This document shows positions 1-7,936 of a stretch of DNA of 64,000 nucleotides, in pieces (the first letter of the stretch is position 1; every line of letters starts with the position of its first letter). The translations under genes were made by a program, and so were the position numbers. Source of the DNA: Streptomyces sp. WMMC500 (GTDB lineage Bacteria > Actinomycetota > Actinomycetes > Streptomycetales > Streptomycetaceae); NCBI RefSeq assembly GCF_027497195.1, contig NZ_CP114905.1, positions 372,001 through 436,000 of the forward strand, in the 5' to 3' direction. The notes beneath the pieces are model-generated. The model ran no database searches. It had not been told where the DNA came from and saw only the letters and a list, made by a program, of their open reading frames with translations.

Positions 1-1098
1 GGGCGACGGCGGGAGGCTGACCGTTCCGCCTTCGTCCGCGGAGCCCACGAACCCGAACTTCCAGTCCTGGTTGCGCAGCGCCGCCGAGGCCGAGGCGCGA
101 GCCGGCTCGGGCCGGCGCGGCGGTTCGGGGGCCACCATCCCGCGCCAGGCCAGGAAGGTCAGATACGGCACGCCGCGGCCGTGGTCGAGCTGGTCCGCCA
201 TCGGAAGCGGGTGCGGATGCTCCCGCAGGGCGGGCGTCGTACGCCACACGAACGCGTCCGCACCGTCGGCGAGCGAGACGAGCACCACCACCTGGCCGGG
301 GGCCGCCCGCTCCAACGCGGCCGCGAGCAGGAACGCCGGCTGCGCCGCTCCGGGGTTCCCGACCCGTCCGTCCAGCCGGTCGGTGACGGCCCCGGCCGGT
401 ACGCCCGAGCGCGCCGCGACCGCCTCGGCGGACTTCGCGTGCAGTCCCGCCACGACGAGGGCACCGACCTCGCCGGGGGCGACCCCGGCCGCGTCGAGGA
501 CGGACGTGACCACCTCGTGCCCCAGGTCGGCGTAGACCTTCTCGCCGAACCTCTCCTCCCACAGCCGCGACACCGGCTCCCCGGGGATGCGCCACCGGTC
601 CAGGAACTCCGCGGTGACCGACGCCGTGGCCACCAGTTCGGCCAGCACGGGGCCGTCGTCGTCGGAGCCGAGGACGAGTGCGGCGGCGGCATCGCCGCCG
701 GCGGCTTCGTCGGGCCCGCCGGGGCGGCCGGTTCGCAGGTCGGAGACCACCACGAGCGTCGGCCCCGCCGCGGTCAGGCCGGTACGCAGCGCTCCCGTCG
801 CGGAGCGCACCGAGCCGATCGCGTCGTAGGCGGTGCAGGTCCGGTCCAGGCGCAAGGCCGCATGCACGGCCGTCGCGTTGGTCCGGTCCAGATAGGGCGG
901 ATCAGCGGTGGCGAACCAGAGTTCGGTCGGCGCCGCCCGGGCGTGGCGGAGTGCCAGGCGCGCCGCCGCCACCCCCATCGTCGTCGCGTCCTCGTCGTAT
1001 CCGGCAACCGACCGCGCCCCGGACCGCGCCGGTGTGATCCGGCCCCGGTCAAGGCGCCAGAAGGGGACGTAGGTGCCCCAGCCAAGGATTCCTCGCAT
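1..1098 (-). CDS. HMG-CoA synthase-like / thiolase-fold protein with OB-fold tail (partial, runs off the left edge)
   Basis: I translated this by hand: an ATG at 1098 opens a frame that stays open through all 366 codons to base 1, so the C-terminus lies outside the window. The N-terminus MRGILGWGTYVPFWRLDRG and the following region (GYDEDATTMGVAAARLALR, then AYDAIGSVRSATGALRTGL) are typical of hydroxymethylglutaryl-CoA-synthase-like condensing-fold proteins. These are often fused to, or adjacent to, a zinc-ribbon/OB-fold (DUF35-type) domain. The last visible residues (LRNQDWKFGFVGSADEGGTV) look like the start of that domain. The usual catalytic Cys is not obvious: the nucleophile region reads CTAYDAIGSV. 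It is divergent from the CoA-transferase gene at 1155, and the 56-bp gap holds a shared regulatory element. I infer a role in acyl-CoA carbon-carbon bond making or breaking in the adjoining pathway. The exact reaction cannot be told. Confidence 0.75.
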   Translation of the reverse strand, partial: MRGILGWGTYVPFWRLDRGRITPARSGARSVAGYDEDATTMGVAAARLALRHARAAPTELWFATADPPYLDRTNATAVHAALRLDRTCTAYDAIGSVRSATGALRTGLTAAGPTLVVVSDLRTGRPGGPDEAAGGDAAAALVLGSDDDGPVLAELVATASVTAEFLDRWRIPGEPVSRLWEERFGEKVYADLGHEVVTSVLDAAGVAPGEVGALVVAGLHAKSAEAVAARSGVPAGAVTDRLDGRVGNPGAAQPAFLLAAALERAAPGQVVVLVSLADGADAFVWRTTPALREHPHPLPMADQLDHGRGVPYLTFLAWRGMVAPEPPRRPEPARASASAALRNQDWKFGFVGSADEGGTVSLPPSP

Positions 1099-1118
1099 GA
1101 CGTCAGGTTAACTCCATC

Positions 1119-1135
1119 TTGTATAAGATATCTAA
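1119..1135. promoter_or_regulatory. Copy 1 of a shared 17-bp AT-rich operator/promoter element
   Basis: TTGTATAAGATATCTAA lies in the 56-bp divergent gap between the HMG-CoA-synthase-like gene and the CaiB-type gene. Related copies are at 5339-5355, 9126-9142 and 11958-11974. The sequence stands out as AT-rich in very GC-rich DNA and is partly palindromic. It may be the operator of the FadR-type regulator at 5396-6142, and may include a -10 element. Confidence 0.6.
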
Positions 1136-1154
1136 TCTGCGATTGACTGGGCAC

Positions 1155-2384
1155 ATGACCCCGAGCACAGCGAGCACGTCCAGGGGACCTCTGACCGGCG
1201 TCCGGATCCTCGCGCTGGAGCAGATGCAGGCCCTTCCCTACGCCACCCAGCTCCTCGGCCGGCTCGGCGCCGACGTCGTCAAGATCGAGCCACCGGGCGG
1301 CGGCGACTCCGGGCGCGGCTCGCGGCCCGCGATGACCGACCCGTACGGGCGCAGCGTCGGCGCCACGTTCCTGCGCAACAACCTCGGCAAGCGCAGCGCC
1401 TGCATCGACCTCAAGGATCCGCGGGGCCGCGACCTCGTGCTGCGCCTCGCCCCCCGCTTCGACGTGATCGCCGAGAACTCCCGGCCCGGGCGTATGGCCC
1501 GGCTCGGTCTGGGCTACGAGGACATCCGGCGGGTCCACCCGCCAGGCGTCTACGTCTCCGTCTCCGGGTTCGGCAACACCGCGCCCTCGCCGTACCGTGA
1601 GTGGCCCGCGTACGCCCCCGTCGTGGAGGCCATGTCCGGCATCTACGAGATGAAGCGTGCGCAGGACGCACCGCCCACCGTCGCCCCGGTGGGCGCGCTC
1701 GGGGACATCGGCGCGGCCCTGTTCGCCGCGGTCGGCATCCTCGCCGCCCTCCGCCACCGGGGGGCGACAGGCCGCGGCCAGTACGTCGACATCGCGATGT
1801 TCGACGCGATGATCGCGATGACGGACATCGTCACGAACTTCTGGTCCATGGGCCTGCGCCACGGTGGCCTGGGACCGCTGATCATGCACGGCTTCCGTGC
1901 CAGGGACGGATGGTTCGTGCTCCAGGTGGGGCGCGAACCGCACTTCGCGAAGCTGGCCGAACTCGTCGGCCGCCCGGAGTGGACCACCGATCCCCGCCTC
2001 GCCACACGCGACGGGTGGCTCGCCCACCTCGAGGATGTCCTCCGCCCGGCCATCGAGGCCTGGGCCGCCGACCGCACCGCCGTCGAGGCCTGCGCGCTGC
2101 TGGCCGGGCACGGGATCGCCGCGGGCCCCTGCCTGTCGGACGCCCAGGTCGCGGCAGATCCGCACGTCCTGGCGCGCAACATGCTCGTGTCGCTTCCCCG
2201 GACGGACGGAGTCGCACAACCCGTGCTGGTACCGGGAAACCCGGTGAAGCTGAGCGACATGGCGGAGACCGGCGTACCGCGCCCGCCCTGGCTCGGTGAA
2301 CACACGGAAGAGGTGCTCACCGAGGAACTCGGCCTCTCCCCCGCGGAGGTCGCCGGACTCCGTACGGCACAGGTCATCGCCTGA
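1155..2384 (+). CDS. CaiB/BaiF family (class III) CoA-transferase
   Basis: A 409-aa protein of normal family length. It would move CoA between a carboxylic acid and an acyl-CoA through an aspartyl-CoA anhydride. The family pattern is clear: TGVRILALEQMQALPYATQ near the N-terminus, LGRLGADVVKIEPPGGGD, then DLKDPRGRDL and RFDVIAENSRPGRMARLGLG, where the catalytic Asp is expected just downstream in the family. GRGQYVDIAMFDAM and the C-terminal GEHTEEVLTELG-type ending are also typical. The ATG at 1155 is chosen because the conserved TGVRILALE block begins about 17 residues later. The ribosome site is weak. It is followed 90 bp later by a ferredoxin gene on the same strand. A second family member lies at 7933-9120. 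The substrate is unknown. Confidence 0.88.
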   Translation: MTPSTASTSRGPLTGVRILALEQMQALPYATQLLGRLGADVVKIEPPGGGDSGRGSRPAMTDPYGRSVGATFLRNNLGKRSACIDLKDPRGRDLVLRLAPRFDVIAENSRPGRMARLGLGYEDIRRVHPPGVYVSVSGFGNTAPSPYREWPAYAPVVEAMSGIYEMKRAQDAPPTVAPVGALGDIGAALFAAVGILAALRHRGATGRGQYVDIAMFDAMIAMTDIVTNFWSMGLRHGGLGPLIMHGFRARDGWFVLQVGREPHFAKLAELVGRPEWTTDPRLATRDGWLAHLEDVLRPAIEAWAADRTAVEACALLAGHGIAAGPCLSDAQVAADPHVLARNMLVSLPRTDGVAQPVLVPGNPVKLSDMAETGVPRPPWLGEHTEEVLTEELGLSPAEVAGLRTAQVIA

Positions 2385-2474
2385 GCGGCGCCGTCCGCCG
2401 CCGATCCGCCCCGGAGGCGCCCGGTGCCGTCACGGACGTGAAGGTGTTCCCACCGACCCATGAGGAGGGTGACG

Positions 2475-2705
2475 ATGTCCCGTCCGACGTGGCACATCGA
2501 GGTCGACCGCGAGACATGTCTCGGTACGGGCGGATGTGCCGTTCTCGCCGCGGACTACTTCGTCCTTTCCGGCAACCGCGCCCGCGCCGTCGAGAGCGCG
2601 GTGTCCCCGGACGAGGCGGTCCTCGACGCCGCCGCGTCCTGCCCGGTCGAGGCCATCTTGGTCCGCGACGCGGCCACGGGCCGGGTGCTCGCCCCGGAGG
2701 AGTAG
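2475..2705 (+). CDS. Small ferredoxin, [3Fe-4S]-type
   Basis: A 76-aa protein with the actinomycete P450-ferredoxin pattern: IEVDRETCLGTGGCAVLA gives Cys-x5-Cys, and SCPVEAI supplies the last Cys-Pro. This spacing lacks the fourth ligand and suits a [3Fe-4S] cluster. The ATG at 2475 is preferred over the in-frame ATG at 2460 because GGAGGG (2464-2469) sits 5 bases upstream of it. Such ferredoxins normally feed a cytochrome P450 or a Rieske oxygenase, yet neither lies in this catabolic island. The only P450 in the window is 49 kb away with its own ferredoxin. It ends 20 bp before the convergent hydratase gene. Confidence 0.85.
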   Translation: MSRPTWHIEVDRETCLGTGGCAVLAADYFVLSGNRARAVESAVSPDEAVLDAAASCPVEAILVRDAATGRVLAPEE

Positions 2706-2725
2706 CGCCCCGTTCCCGGGCGCCG

Positions 2726-3565
2726 TCAGAGGCGGCGGCCGGTGCGGAAGGCCTCGGGCACCCAGGACGGTTCCCGCTTCTCGGCGAAGGCCCGGGTGCC
2801 CTCGCACATCTCCTCCGAGTAGAGGAAGGCGTCCATGGTCGTGCGGTCGACCATGCCGTAACGCTCGTTGATGATGCGTTTGACCTGCAGCCGGGCCTGC
2901 GGAGCGGTGCGGCAGATCCCGACGGCGACCTCGCGCGCCGTCTCGCGCACCTCGTCGTCGGGCACCACGCGGGCGAACAGGCCCCAGCTCTCGGCCTCAC
3001 GGGCGCCGACCTCACGGCCGGTGAGGAGCATGTCGCGGGCCCGGGCGATGCCGATCTGCGCCGGGAGGTACGCGGCGTAGCCGGTGTCGGCGATCCCGCG
3101 CAGCAACTCGGGGGCGCGCACGGTGACGCTCTCGCCCACCACGGCGACGTCGGAGAGCATCGCGATGAGCAGGCCGCCGCCCTGCGCCTTGCCGTTCACG
3201 GCCGAGACGACCGGCTTGGGAGACCGGCGGATCGCCTCGAAGGGCGTGACGTCCACGCCCAGCAGATCCGGGAAGTCCAGCCAGCGGTCGGGCTCCCGGC
3301 CGCGGAGTTCGCCGCCGGGCATGAAGATGTCGCCGGTGCCGGTGATGATCAGGGCGGCGAGGCTCGCGTCGCGGTTGACCACGTCCACGGCCCGGCGGAT
3401 GCCGAAGTACATCGCGCTGGTGAGCGCGTTGCGGGAGTCGGGGCGGTCGACGACGCACCAGGCCAGCGGTCCGTCGCGGTCCAGGCGGAGGTAGGGCGTG
3501 CCCAGGTCGTCGCCGGTGGGGCCGGCCGGGTTGCCGGCGCCCTCCGGGCTCGGGTCGTCCGTCAT
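2726..3565 (-). CDS. Enoyl-CoA hydratase/isomerase (crotonase) family protein
   Basis: A 279-aa crotonase-fold protein expected to act on an acyl-CoA. Family marks seen: VDRPDSRNALTSAMYFGIRR, then LAALIITGTGDIFMPGGEL and VNGKAQGGGLLIAMLSDVAV, the oxyanion-hole region. In place of the usual AFSAGGDL it has IFMPGGEL, and the first Glu position of canonical hydratases is not clearly kept, so isomerase or other crotonase chemistry is possible. The N-terminus is about 25 residues longer than usual. The gene lies downstream of the ligase on the same strand, with a 118-bp gap that contains degenerate tandem repeats. Confidence 0.85.
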   Translation of the reverse strand: MTDDPSPEGAGNPAGPTGDDLGTPYLRLDRDGPLAWCVVDRPDSRNALTSAMYFGIRRAVDVVNRDASLAALIITGTGDIFMPGGELRGREPDRWLDFPDLLGVDVTPFEAIRRSPKPVVSAVNGKAQGGGLLIAMLSDVAVVGESVTVRAPELLRGIADTGYAAYLPAQIGIARARDMLLTGREVGAREAESWGLFARVVPDDEVRETAREVAVGICRTAPQARLQVKRIINERYGMVDRTTMDAFLYSEEMCEGTRAFAEKREPSWVPEAFRTGRRL

Positions 3566-3568
3566 CGG

Positions 3569-3660
3569 CGCGTCCTGGTCATCCGGGCGTCCTCGTCGTC
3601 AGTGCGTCTGCTCATCGGTGTGTCCTGGCCGTCCGTGCATCCTCGTCGTCCATGCATCCT
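3569..3660. repeat. Degenerate tandem repeat, about 16-17 bp unit, roughly six copies
   Basis: Successive units such as GCGTCCTGGTCATCCG, GCGTCCTCGTCGTCA, GTGTGTCCTGGCCGTCC, GTGCATCCTCGTCGTCC and ATGCATCCTCC fill the gap between the ligase and hydratase genes, right up to the hydratase start. The repeat is non-coding as far as I can tell. A short CCCGC/GCGGG hairpin follows at 3661-3675. Confidence 0.6.
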
Positions 3661-3683
3661 CCCGCTCTGTGCGGGCCTAGCCG

Positions 3684-5327
3684 TCAGCGACGCTCGAAGG
3701 TGACGCCCGCGGCTTCGCGGTCCCAGGTCGCCTCGGTCACACCCTGCGCCCGCAGCAGGTGCTTGGCGGAGCGCCCGGTCTCGCTCAACGGGAGGGCGTC
3801 GCGGAACTCGAAGTAGCGGGGAACGGCGTAGTACGGCAGGTGGTCGATCGACCAGCGGCACAGCGTCTCCTCGCTCGGCCGCTCCCCCTCGGCGGTCTCC
3901 CTGAGTACGAGCGTCACCTTGACGTCGTCCTCGGACACCGCGCTGGCCACGGCGTGGACGCAGACGTCACGCACCGCCGGGTGCTCGTGGAACACCTTCT
4001 CGATCTCCCAACTGGAGATGTTCTCACCGCGCCGCCGCAGGTAGTCGGCCTTGCGGTCGACGAAGTAGAGGTAGCCGTCCTCGTCCATCCGGCCGATGTC
4101 GCCGGTGTGGAACCACAGATTGCGCCACGCCTGGACCGTGGCCTCCGGCCGCTTCCAGTACCCCTCGAACATCGCGTGCGGTCTGCGGGGCCGGCAGACG
4201 ATCTCCCCTTGCGTCCCCGGCGGGACGGCGCGGTCGTCGTCGTCGAAGATCCCGACGATGAACGCCTCGGAGTTGACCAGTCCCGCGGACCCCGGCCTCC
4301 CCGGGTGCCCCGCCGGCAGCCACGAGATGAGCGACGCCTCGGTGGTCCCGTAGGCGTTGCTGAACGTGGTCACGCCGAACCTCGACCGGAAGATCTCGTC
4401 GATCTCCGGCGGCATCGGCGCACCGGTGACCAGACGCAGGGTGGTGTTGGCGCCGGCTACCCCGGAGTTCTTCGCTTCCGGGTGGTCCTCGGCCTTGGCC
4501 ACGAGTACGGCCAGGGAGCCGAGCATCGAGGCGATCGTGGCGCCGGTCCGGTTGATCTCCGGCCAGAAGCCCGATACGGAGAACCTGCGGGAGAGCGCCG
4601 CCCGGCCGCCGTTGAGCAGGGTACCGGTGAGCAGACACGAGATGGCGTTGAAGTGGAACAGCGGGAGCGGGCTCCACACCACGTCATCGGGCGTGCGACC
4701 CCAGGAGGAGATGATCTGGCGGGCGATCGACAGGTGGTACTGGTGGCTGAGGGCGCAGCCCTTCGACGGACCGGTCGTGCCGCCGGTGTAGACGATCGTG
4801 CCGAGGTCCGAGGGCCGGACGCGCACCCGGGGCCGGTTGCCGGACACCTTCCGCAGGTCCGCCCACGCGTGCACCGCCACCCGCGGTGTCTCGGGAAGGG
4901 GGCGCCCACGCTCGTCCACGACGACCAGATGGCGTACGCCTTCCAGGCTGTCGAGCACGCCCAGCGGCCGGTCCGCGAGCTCTCCGTGGACGACGACCAC
5001 GGCCGAGGCCGCGTCGTGCAACTGGTGCCGCAACAGGGCACCCTTCAGGGCGGTGTTGACCGGGACCGCGATGGCCCCGAGCCGGTGGATCGCGAACCAC
5101 GCGACCACCGCTTCCGGGCCGTTCTCCAGCATGGTCGCGACCGTCGCCCCCGGGCCCACACCCAGCTCGGCCAGGCCGAGCGCGATGTGCTCCACCTCCC
5201 GGTCGAGCGCGGCGGCGGAGTACGGCGTGCCGCACAGGTCCAGGAACTGCCCGTGCGGATCCGAGGACAGCCGTCGCTCCAGCAGATCGAGAAGGCTGTC
5301 CTGGTCGCCGTTCACCCAGTCGGCCAT
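3684..5327 (-). CDS. AMP-dependent acyl-CoA synthetase (CaiC-like)
   Basis: A 547-aa adenylate-forming ligase of normal length. It would activate a carboxylic acid as the acyl-AMP and transfer it to CoA. Motifs in order: P-loop-like TIVYTGGTTGPSKGC near residue 170, the AYGTTEASL block near 325, the hinge-region HTGDIGRMDEDGYLYFVDRK near 415, and the C-terminal SETGRSAKHLLRAQG, which carries the catalytic Lys. The ATG at 5327 has the element copy 2 directly upstream, so it probably has its own promoter although FadR lies behind it on the same strand. It most likely opens the pathway by making the CoA ester used by the transferases, hydratases and thiolase around it. The substrate is unknown. 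Confidence 0.9.
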   Translation of the reverse strand: MADWVNGDQDSLLDLLERRLSSDPHGQFLDLCGTPYSAAALDREVEHIALGLAELGVGPGATVATMLENGPEAVVAWFAIHRLGAIAVPVNTALKGALLRHQLHDAASAVVVVHGELADRPLGVLDSLEGVRHLVVVDERGRPLPETPRVAVHAWADLRKVSGNRPRVRVRPSDLGTIVYTGGTTGPSKGCALSHQYHLSIARQIISSWGRTPDDVVWSPLPLFHFNAISCLLTGTLLNGGRAALSRRFSVSGFWPEINRTGATIASMLGSLAVLVAKAEDHPEAKNSGVAGANTTLRLVTGAPMPPEIDEIFRSRFGVTTFSNAYGTTEASLISWLPAGHPGRPGSAGLVNSEAFIVGIFDDDDRAVPPGTQGEIVCRPRRPHAMFEGYWKRPEATVQAWRNLWFHTGDIGRMDEDGYLYFVDRKADYLRRRGENISSWEIEKVFHEHPAVRDVCVHAVASAVSEDDVKVTLVLRETAEGERPSEETLCRWSIDHLPYYAVPRYFEFRDALPLSETGRSAKHLLRAQGVTEATWDREAAGVTFERR

Positions 5328-5338
5328 GACGTCCCCAA

Positions 5339-5355
5339 TCGCATAAGATATTCAA
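5339..5355. promoter_or_regulatory. Copy 2 of the shared 17-bp element
   Basis: TCGCATAAGATATTCAA matches copy 1 at 13 of 17 positions and sits 11 bp upstream of the acyl-CoA ligase start (5327, - strand). This copy lies between FadR and the ligase, which would place the ligase promoter under the same control. Confidence 0.55.
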
Positions 5356-5395
5356 CCAGCGGGTGGGTCGCGCCGCCCGCCGGACCGGACCGGGG

Positions 5396-6142
5396 TCAGC
5401 CGGCCGACTCCGCCGCGGGCTCCGCGTCCAGCAACCCCTTCTCCCGGAAGAGTCCGACGACCAGATCGCCCTGGCGCCGCAGCATGGTGCCGTACTCGCG
5501 CTCGGCGATCTCCGAGTAGCCGCGCTCGATCGCGGCCACGATCGCCGCGGTGCCGTCCCGCTCGAGTGCGTCGGCCCCCGGGACCAGTTCGAAGAAGTTG
5601 CCGGGCACGATGTCGGTCATCTGCCGCACCACCGTCTTGAGCCGCGGCGATCGGGCCGCGTCGATGACGGTGCGGTGGAAGGAGAGGGTCAGCTCGTGCA
5701 GCCGGTCCGCGTCCTTCTCCTTGTGGATCTGCTCCTGGATGGGCTTCAGCCGCTGGGCGAGGTCGGCTCCCTGGCGCTCGACGGCCCGGCGCACGGCGAA
5801 CCCGTAGAACATGCCGTACAGCTCGTAGTGATCGCGTACGGAGTTCTCGTCGAGCGCGTTCACGAAGGCGCCGCGGTGCGGGATCATCGTCACCCAGCCC
5901 TCGCGCTCCAGGACGATGAGGGCCTCCCGCACCGGGATGCGGGAGACGCCCAGCGCCTCGGCGATCGCGTCCTGCGGGACCTTCTGGCCCGCCGTGAGGT
6001 AGCCGTCGAAGACCAGCCGCCGCACATAGAGGCGCACCTGCTCGCCGCTGCTGAGCCGGGGCAGGTTCTGGCCCGGCAGCGGCTTCTGCTCATCACTCGC
6101 CGGCAGGGCGGCGGTCTCCCGGACCTTGCTGATGGCCGTCAC
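5396..6142 (-). CDS. GntR family transcriptional regulator, FadR/FCD subfamily
   Basis: A 248-aa regulator. Its N-terminal winged helix-turn-helix is seen as VPQDAIAEALGVSRIPVREALIVLE (about residues 55-80), followed by the wing VTMIPHRGAFV. The all-helical FCD ligand domain contains the family's metal/ligand histidines in LSFHRTVIDAARSP and downstream. FadR-type proteins bind DNA as dimers and let go when an acyl-CoA or organic acid binds. It is the only regulator in the island and is placed centrally, so it is the best candidate to bind the 17-bp element found at four promoters. The start is GTG at 6142. Its own upstream region (6143-6191) is AT-rich but shows only a poor match to the element. 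Confidence 0.9.
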   Translation of the reverse strand: MTAISKVRETAALPASDEQKPLPGQNLPRLSSGEQVRLYVRRLVFDGYLTAGQKVPQDAIAEALGVSRIPVREALIVLEREGWVTMIPHRGAFVNALDENSVRDHYELYGMFYGFAVRRAVERQGADLAQRLKPIQEQIHKEKDADRLHELTLSFHRTVIDAARSPRLKTVVRQMTDIVPGNFFELVPGADALERDGTAAIVAAIERGYSEIAEREYGTMLRRQGDLVVGLFREKGLLDAEPAAESAG

Positions 6143-6191
6143 GTCCTCGACTCGAATCCCGCGTACCGATGATTGCAGATTACCTCAAATA

Positions 6192-7382
6192 TCAAACCGG
6201 CAGATCAAGGCCCAGCAGCCTGATGGCGTTCCCCCGGGCGATCTTGCGGACGGCTTCCTCGTCGAGGTGGCCGAACTGCTCGGCCGCCGCCTCACGCGAG
6301 CGTGGCCAGGTGCCGTCCTGGTGCGGATAGTCCGTCTCGAAGGTCGCGTTGTCGAGGCCGACCCGGTCGAGCAGTTCCACCCCCACGTGGTCCTTGAAGA
6401 AGCAGCTCGTGATCTGCCGGTAGTAGTAGGTGGACGGAGGCTCGGGGCACTGGTCCTGGCCCTTCGCCCAGCCGCGATGGGTCTCCCACACGTCGTCGAC
6501 CCGTTCGAGCAGGTACGGCACCCAGCCGATCTGCGCCTCGGCGTACAGCAGCTTCAGTCTCGGGAAGCGGTGCAGGACACCCGAGAACAGGAAGTCCGTC
6601 ATGCTGGCCACGCTGTTGCCGAAGATGATCGTCGCGCCGACCGCGCCGGGTGCGTCCGCGGAGGTCTGCGGAGTCCTGGTGCCGGAGCCGATGTGCATGG
6701 AGAGCACCGTGCCCGTCTCCTCGCATGCGGCGAAGAACGGATCCCAGTACCGGGAGTGCAGGCTCGGCAGGCCCAGGTAGGCGGGCAGTTCGCTGAACGC
6801 GACCGCGCGCACGCCGCGCGCCGCGTTGCGGCGCAGCTCGGCGACGGCGAGGTCGACGTCCCACAGCGGGATCAGGCACAGCGGGATGAGCCGTCCCCCG
6901 CTGGAGCCGCACCACTCCTCGACCATCCAGTCGTTGTAGGCCTGCACGGAGTGCAGCGCCAGCTCCCGGTCCTTGCCCCAGAGGAATATCTGGCCGCAGA
7001 AGCGCGGGTAGTTGGGGAAGCACATCTGCGCCTCGACGCCGTTGACCTCCATGTCCGCGATGCGCTCCGACGGGATCCAGCAGCCGGGGCGCATGTCCTC
7101 GTAGGTGACGCCTTCGTTGGTCACCTCGTCCGCCGGCACGCCCGCCGCGGCGACGTAGCGCTTGATCTGGGTCCAGGTGTCCTCGTACGCCCACCAGGCG
7201 ACGTCGGGCCCCTCGGTGCCCGGCCTCTCCACGTACTTGCCGTCGACCAACTGCACGTCGCCCTTCGGGGCGTACACGATGCGCGGGCCGCTCTCCCTGA
7301 GCCGCTCGGGCAGCCTGCTGCTCCACAGGGTCGGCGGCTCGACGACATGGGCGTCCACGTCGATCAGCTTCGGGATCTCCAT
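6192..7382 (-). CDS. Amidohydrolase family 2 (ACMSD-like TIM barrel) protein
   Basis: A 396-aa protein of the amidohydrolase-2 family, which performs metal-dependent hydrolysis or non-oxidative decarboxylation. Metal-site signatures: the N-terminal DVDAHVVEPP (D-x-H), the mid-barrel His in TVLSMHIGSGT, and the late Asp in ETDYPHQDGTWPRS. The start codon overlaps the DoxX stop by one base (TGATG), so the two are translationally coupled. This subgroup is often found in actinobacterial CoA-dependent degradation islands. The reaction here could be ring cleavage, decarboxylation or hydrolysis of a pathway acid. Confidence 0.85.
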   Translation of the reverse strand: MEIPKLIDVDAHVVEPPTLWSSRLPERLRESGPRIVYAPKGDVQLVDGKYVERPGTEGPDVAWWAYEDTWTQIKRYVAAAGVPADEVTNEGVTYEDMRPGCWIPSERIADMEVNGVEAQMCFPNYPRFCGQIFLWGKDRELALHSVQAYNDWMVEEWCGSSGGRLIPLCLIPLWDVDLAVAELRRNAARGVRAVAFSELPAYLGLPSLHSRYWDPFFAACEETGTVLSMHIGSGTRTPQTSADAPGAVGATIIFGNSVASMTDFLFSGVLHRFPRLKLLYAEAQIGWVPYLLERVDDVWETHRGWAKGQDQCPEPPSTYYYRQITSCFFKDHVGVELLDRVGLDNATFETDYPHQDGTWPRSREAAAEQFGHLDEEAVRKIARGNAIRLLGLDLPV

Positions 7383-7936
7383 CAGGCCTCCTCGGGCGAA
7401 GGGTTCCGTGCTCGGGCTGGTTGTGCGGGCTCGGCCGCCTCCCGCGCGGGCCGCCAGCAGATGGCCAGCAGGGCGGCCGCTCCGCCCGCGCCGACCGCCA
7501 CGGCGGTGGCGAGTCCCGTCCGGCCGTGGAGTCCGATGCCGAATAGGTGGTCCACGGAGATCCGGCCGGGGCCGAGCGCGGCCAGGGCCGCCGCCACCAC
7601 GATGATCATCAGGACGTACTCGCAGCCTTCCCCGGGCCGGAAGACGAAGTAGCCGTTCCGCAGGTGGACCGCGACCAGGGCGACGGTCATGGTGCCGATC
7701 ACCGCTCCGGACGACAGGGCGTGGAACAGGCCGGCCACCAGCAGCACACCGGCGCCGGTCTCCGTCAGCGTCGCGACCACCGCGTGGACCCTGCCGGGCC
7801 GGATGCCGACGGACTCGAACCAGCGCGCGGTGCCGGGCAGCCGCCCGCCGCCGAAGGCGTGGTTCAGGCCGTGGGCGATCATCGTCCCGCCGACGACGAG
7901 GCGGAGCAGGAGGGCGGCCAGGTCCGTGTCGCTCAT
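7382..7936 (-). CDS. DoxX family membrane protein
   Basis: A 184-aa protein with four likely membrane helices, beginning LAALLLRLVVGGTMIAHGLNHAFGG, followed by hydrophobic stretches around residues 55-75, 75-100 and 130-150. This is the DoxX/DoxD arrangement. The tail is Ala/Pro-rich. The ATG at 7936 overlaps the CaiB stop (ATGA) and has GAGGGG 8 bases upstream, so it is preferred over the GTG at 7945. Some DoxX proteins are quinone-linked membrane oxidoreductase subunits. Its job in this operon is unknown; membrane-associated electron transfer is one possibility. Confidence 0.82.
   Translation of the reverse strand: MSDTDLAALLLRLVVGGTMIAHGLNHAFGGGRLPGTARWFESVGIRPGRVHAVVATLTETGAGVLLVAGLFHALSSGAVIGTMTVALVAVHLRNGYFVFRPGEGCEYVLMIIVVAAALAALGPGRISVDHLFGIGLHGRTGLATAVAVGAGGAAALLAICWRPAREAAEPAQPARARNPSPEEA

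Noticed and set aside
159..2303. - strand frames at 159-692 and 774-2303
   Set aside because: Both are out of frame with the hand-translated HMG-CoA-synthase-like gene or antisense to the CoA-transferase; neither has recognisable sequence.
3569..3660. CRISPR array
   Set aside because: Repeats are short, degenerate and directly joined, with no unique spacers and no cas genes in the window.
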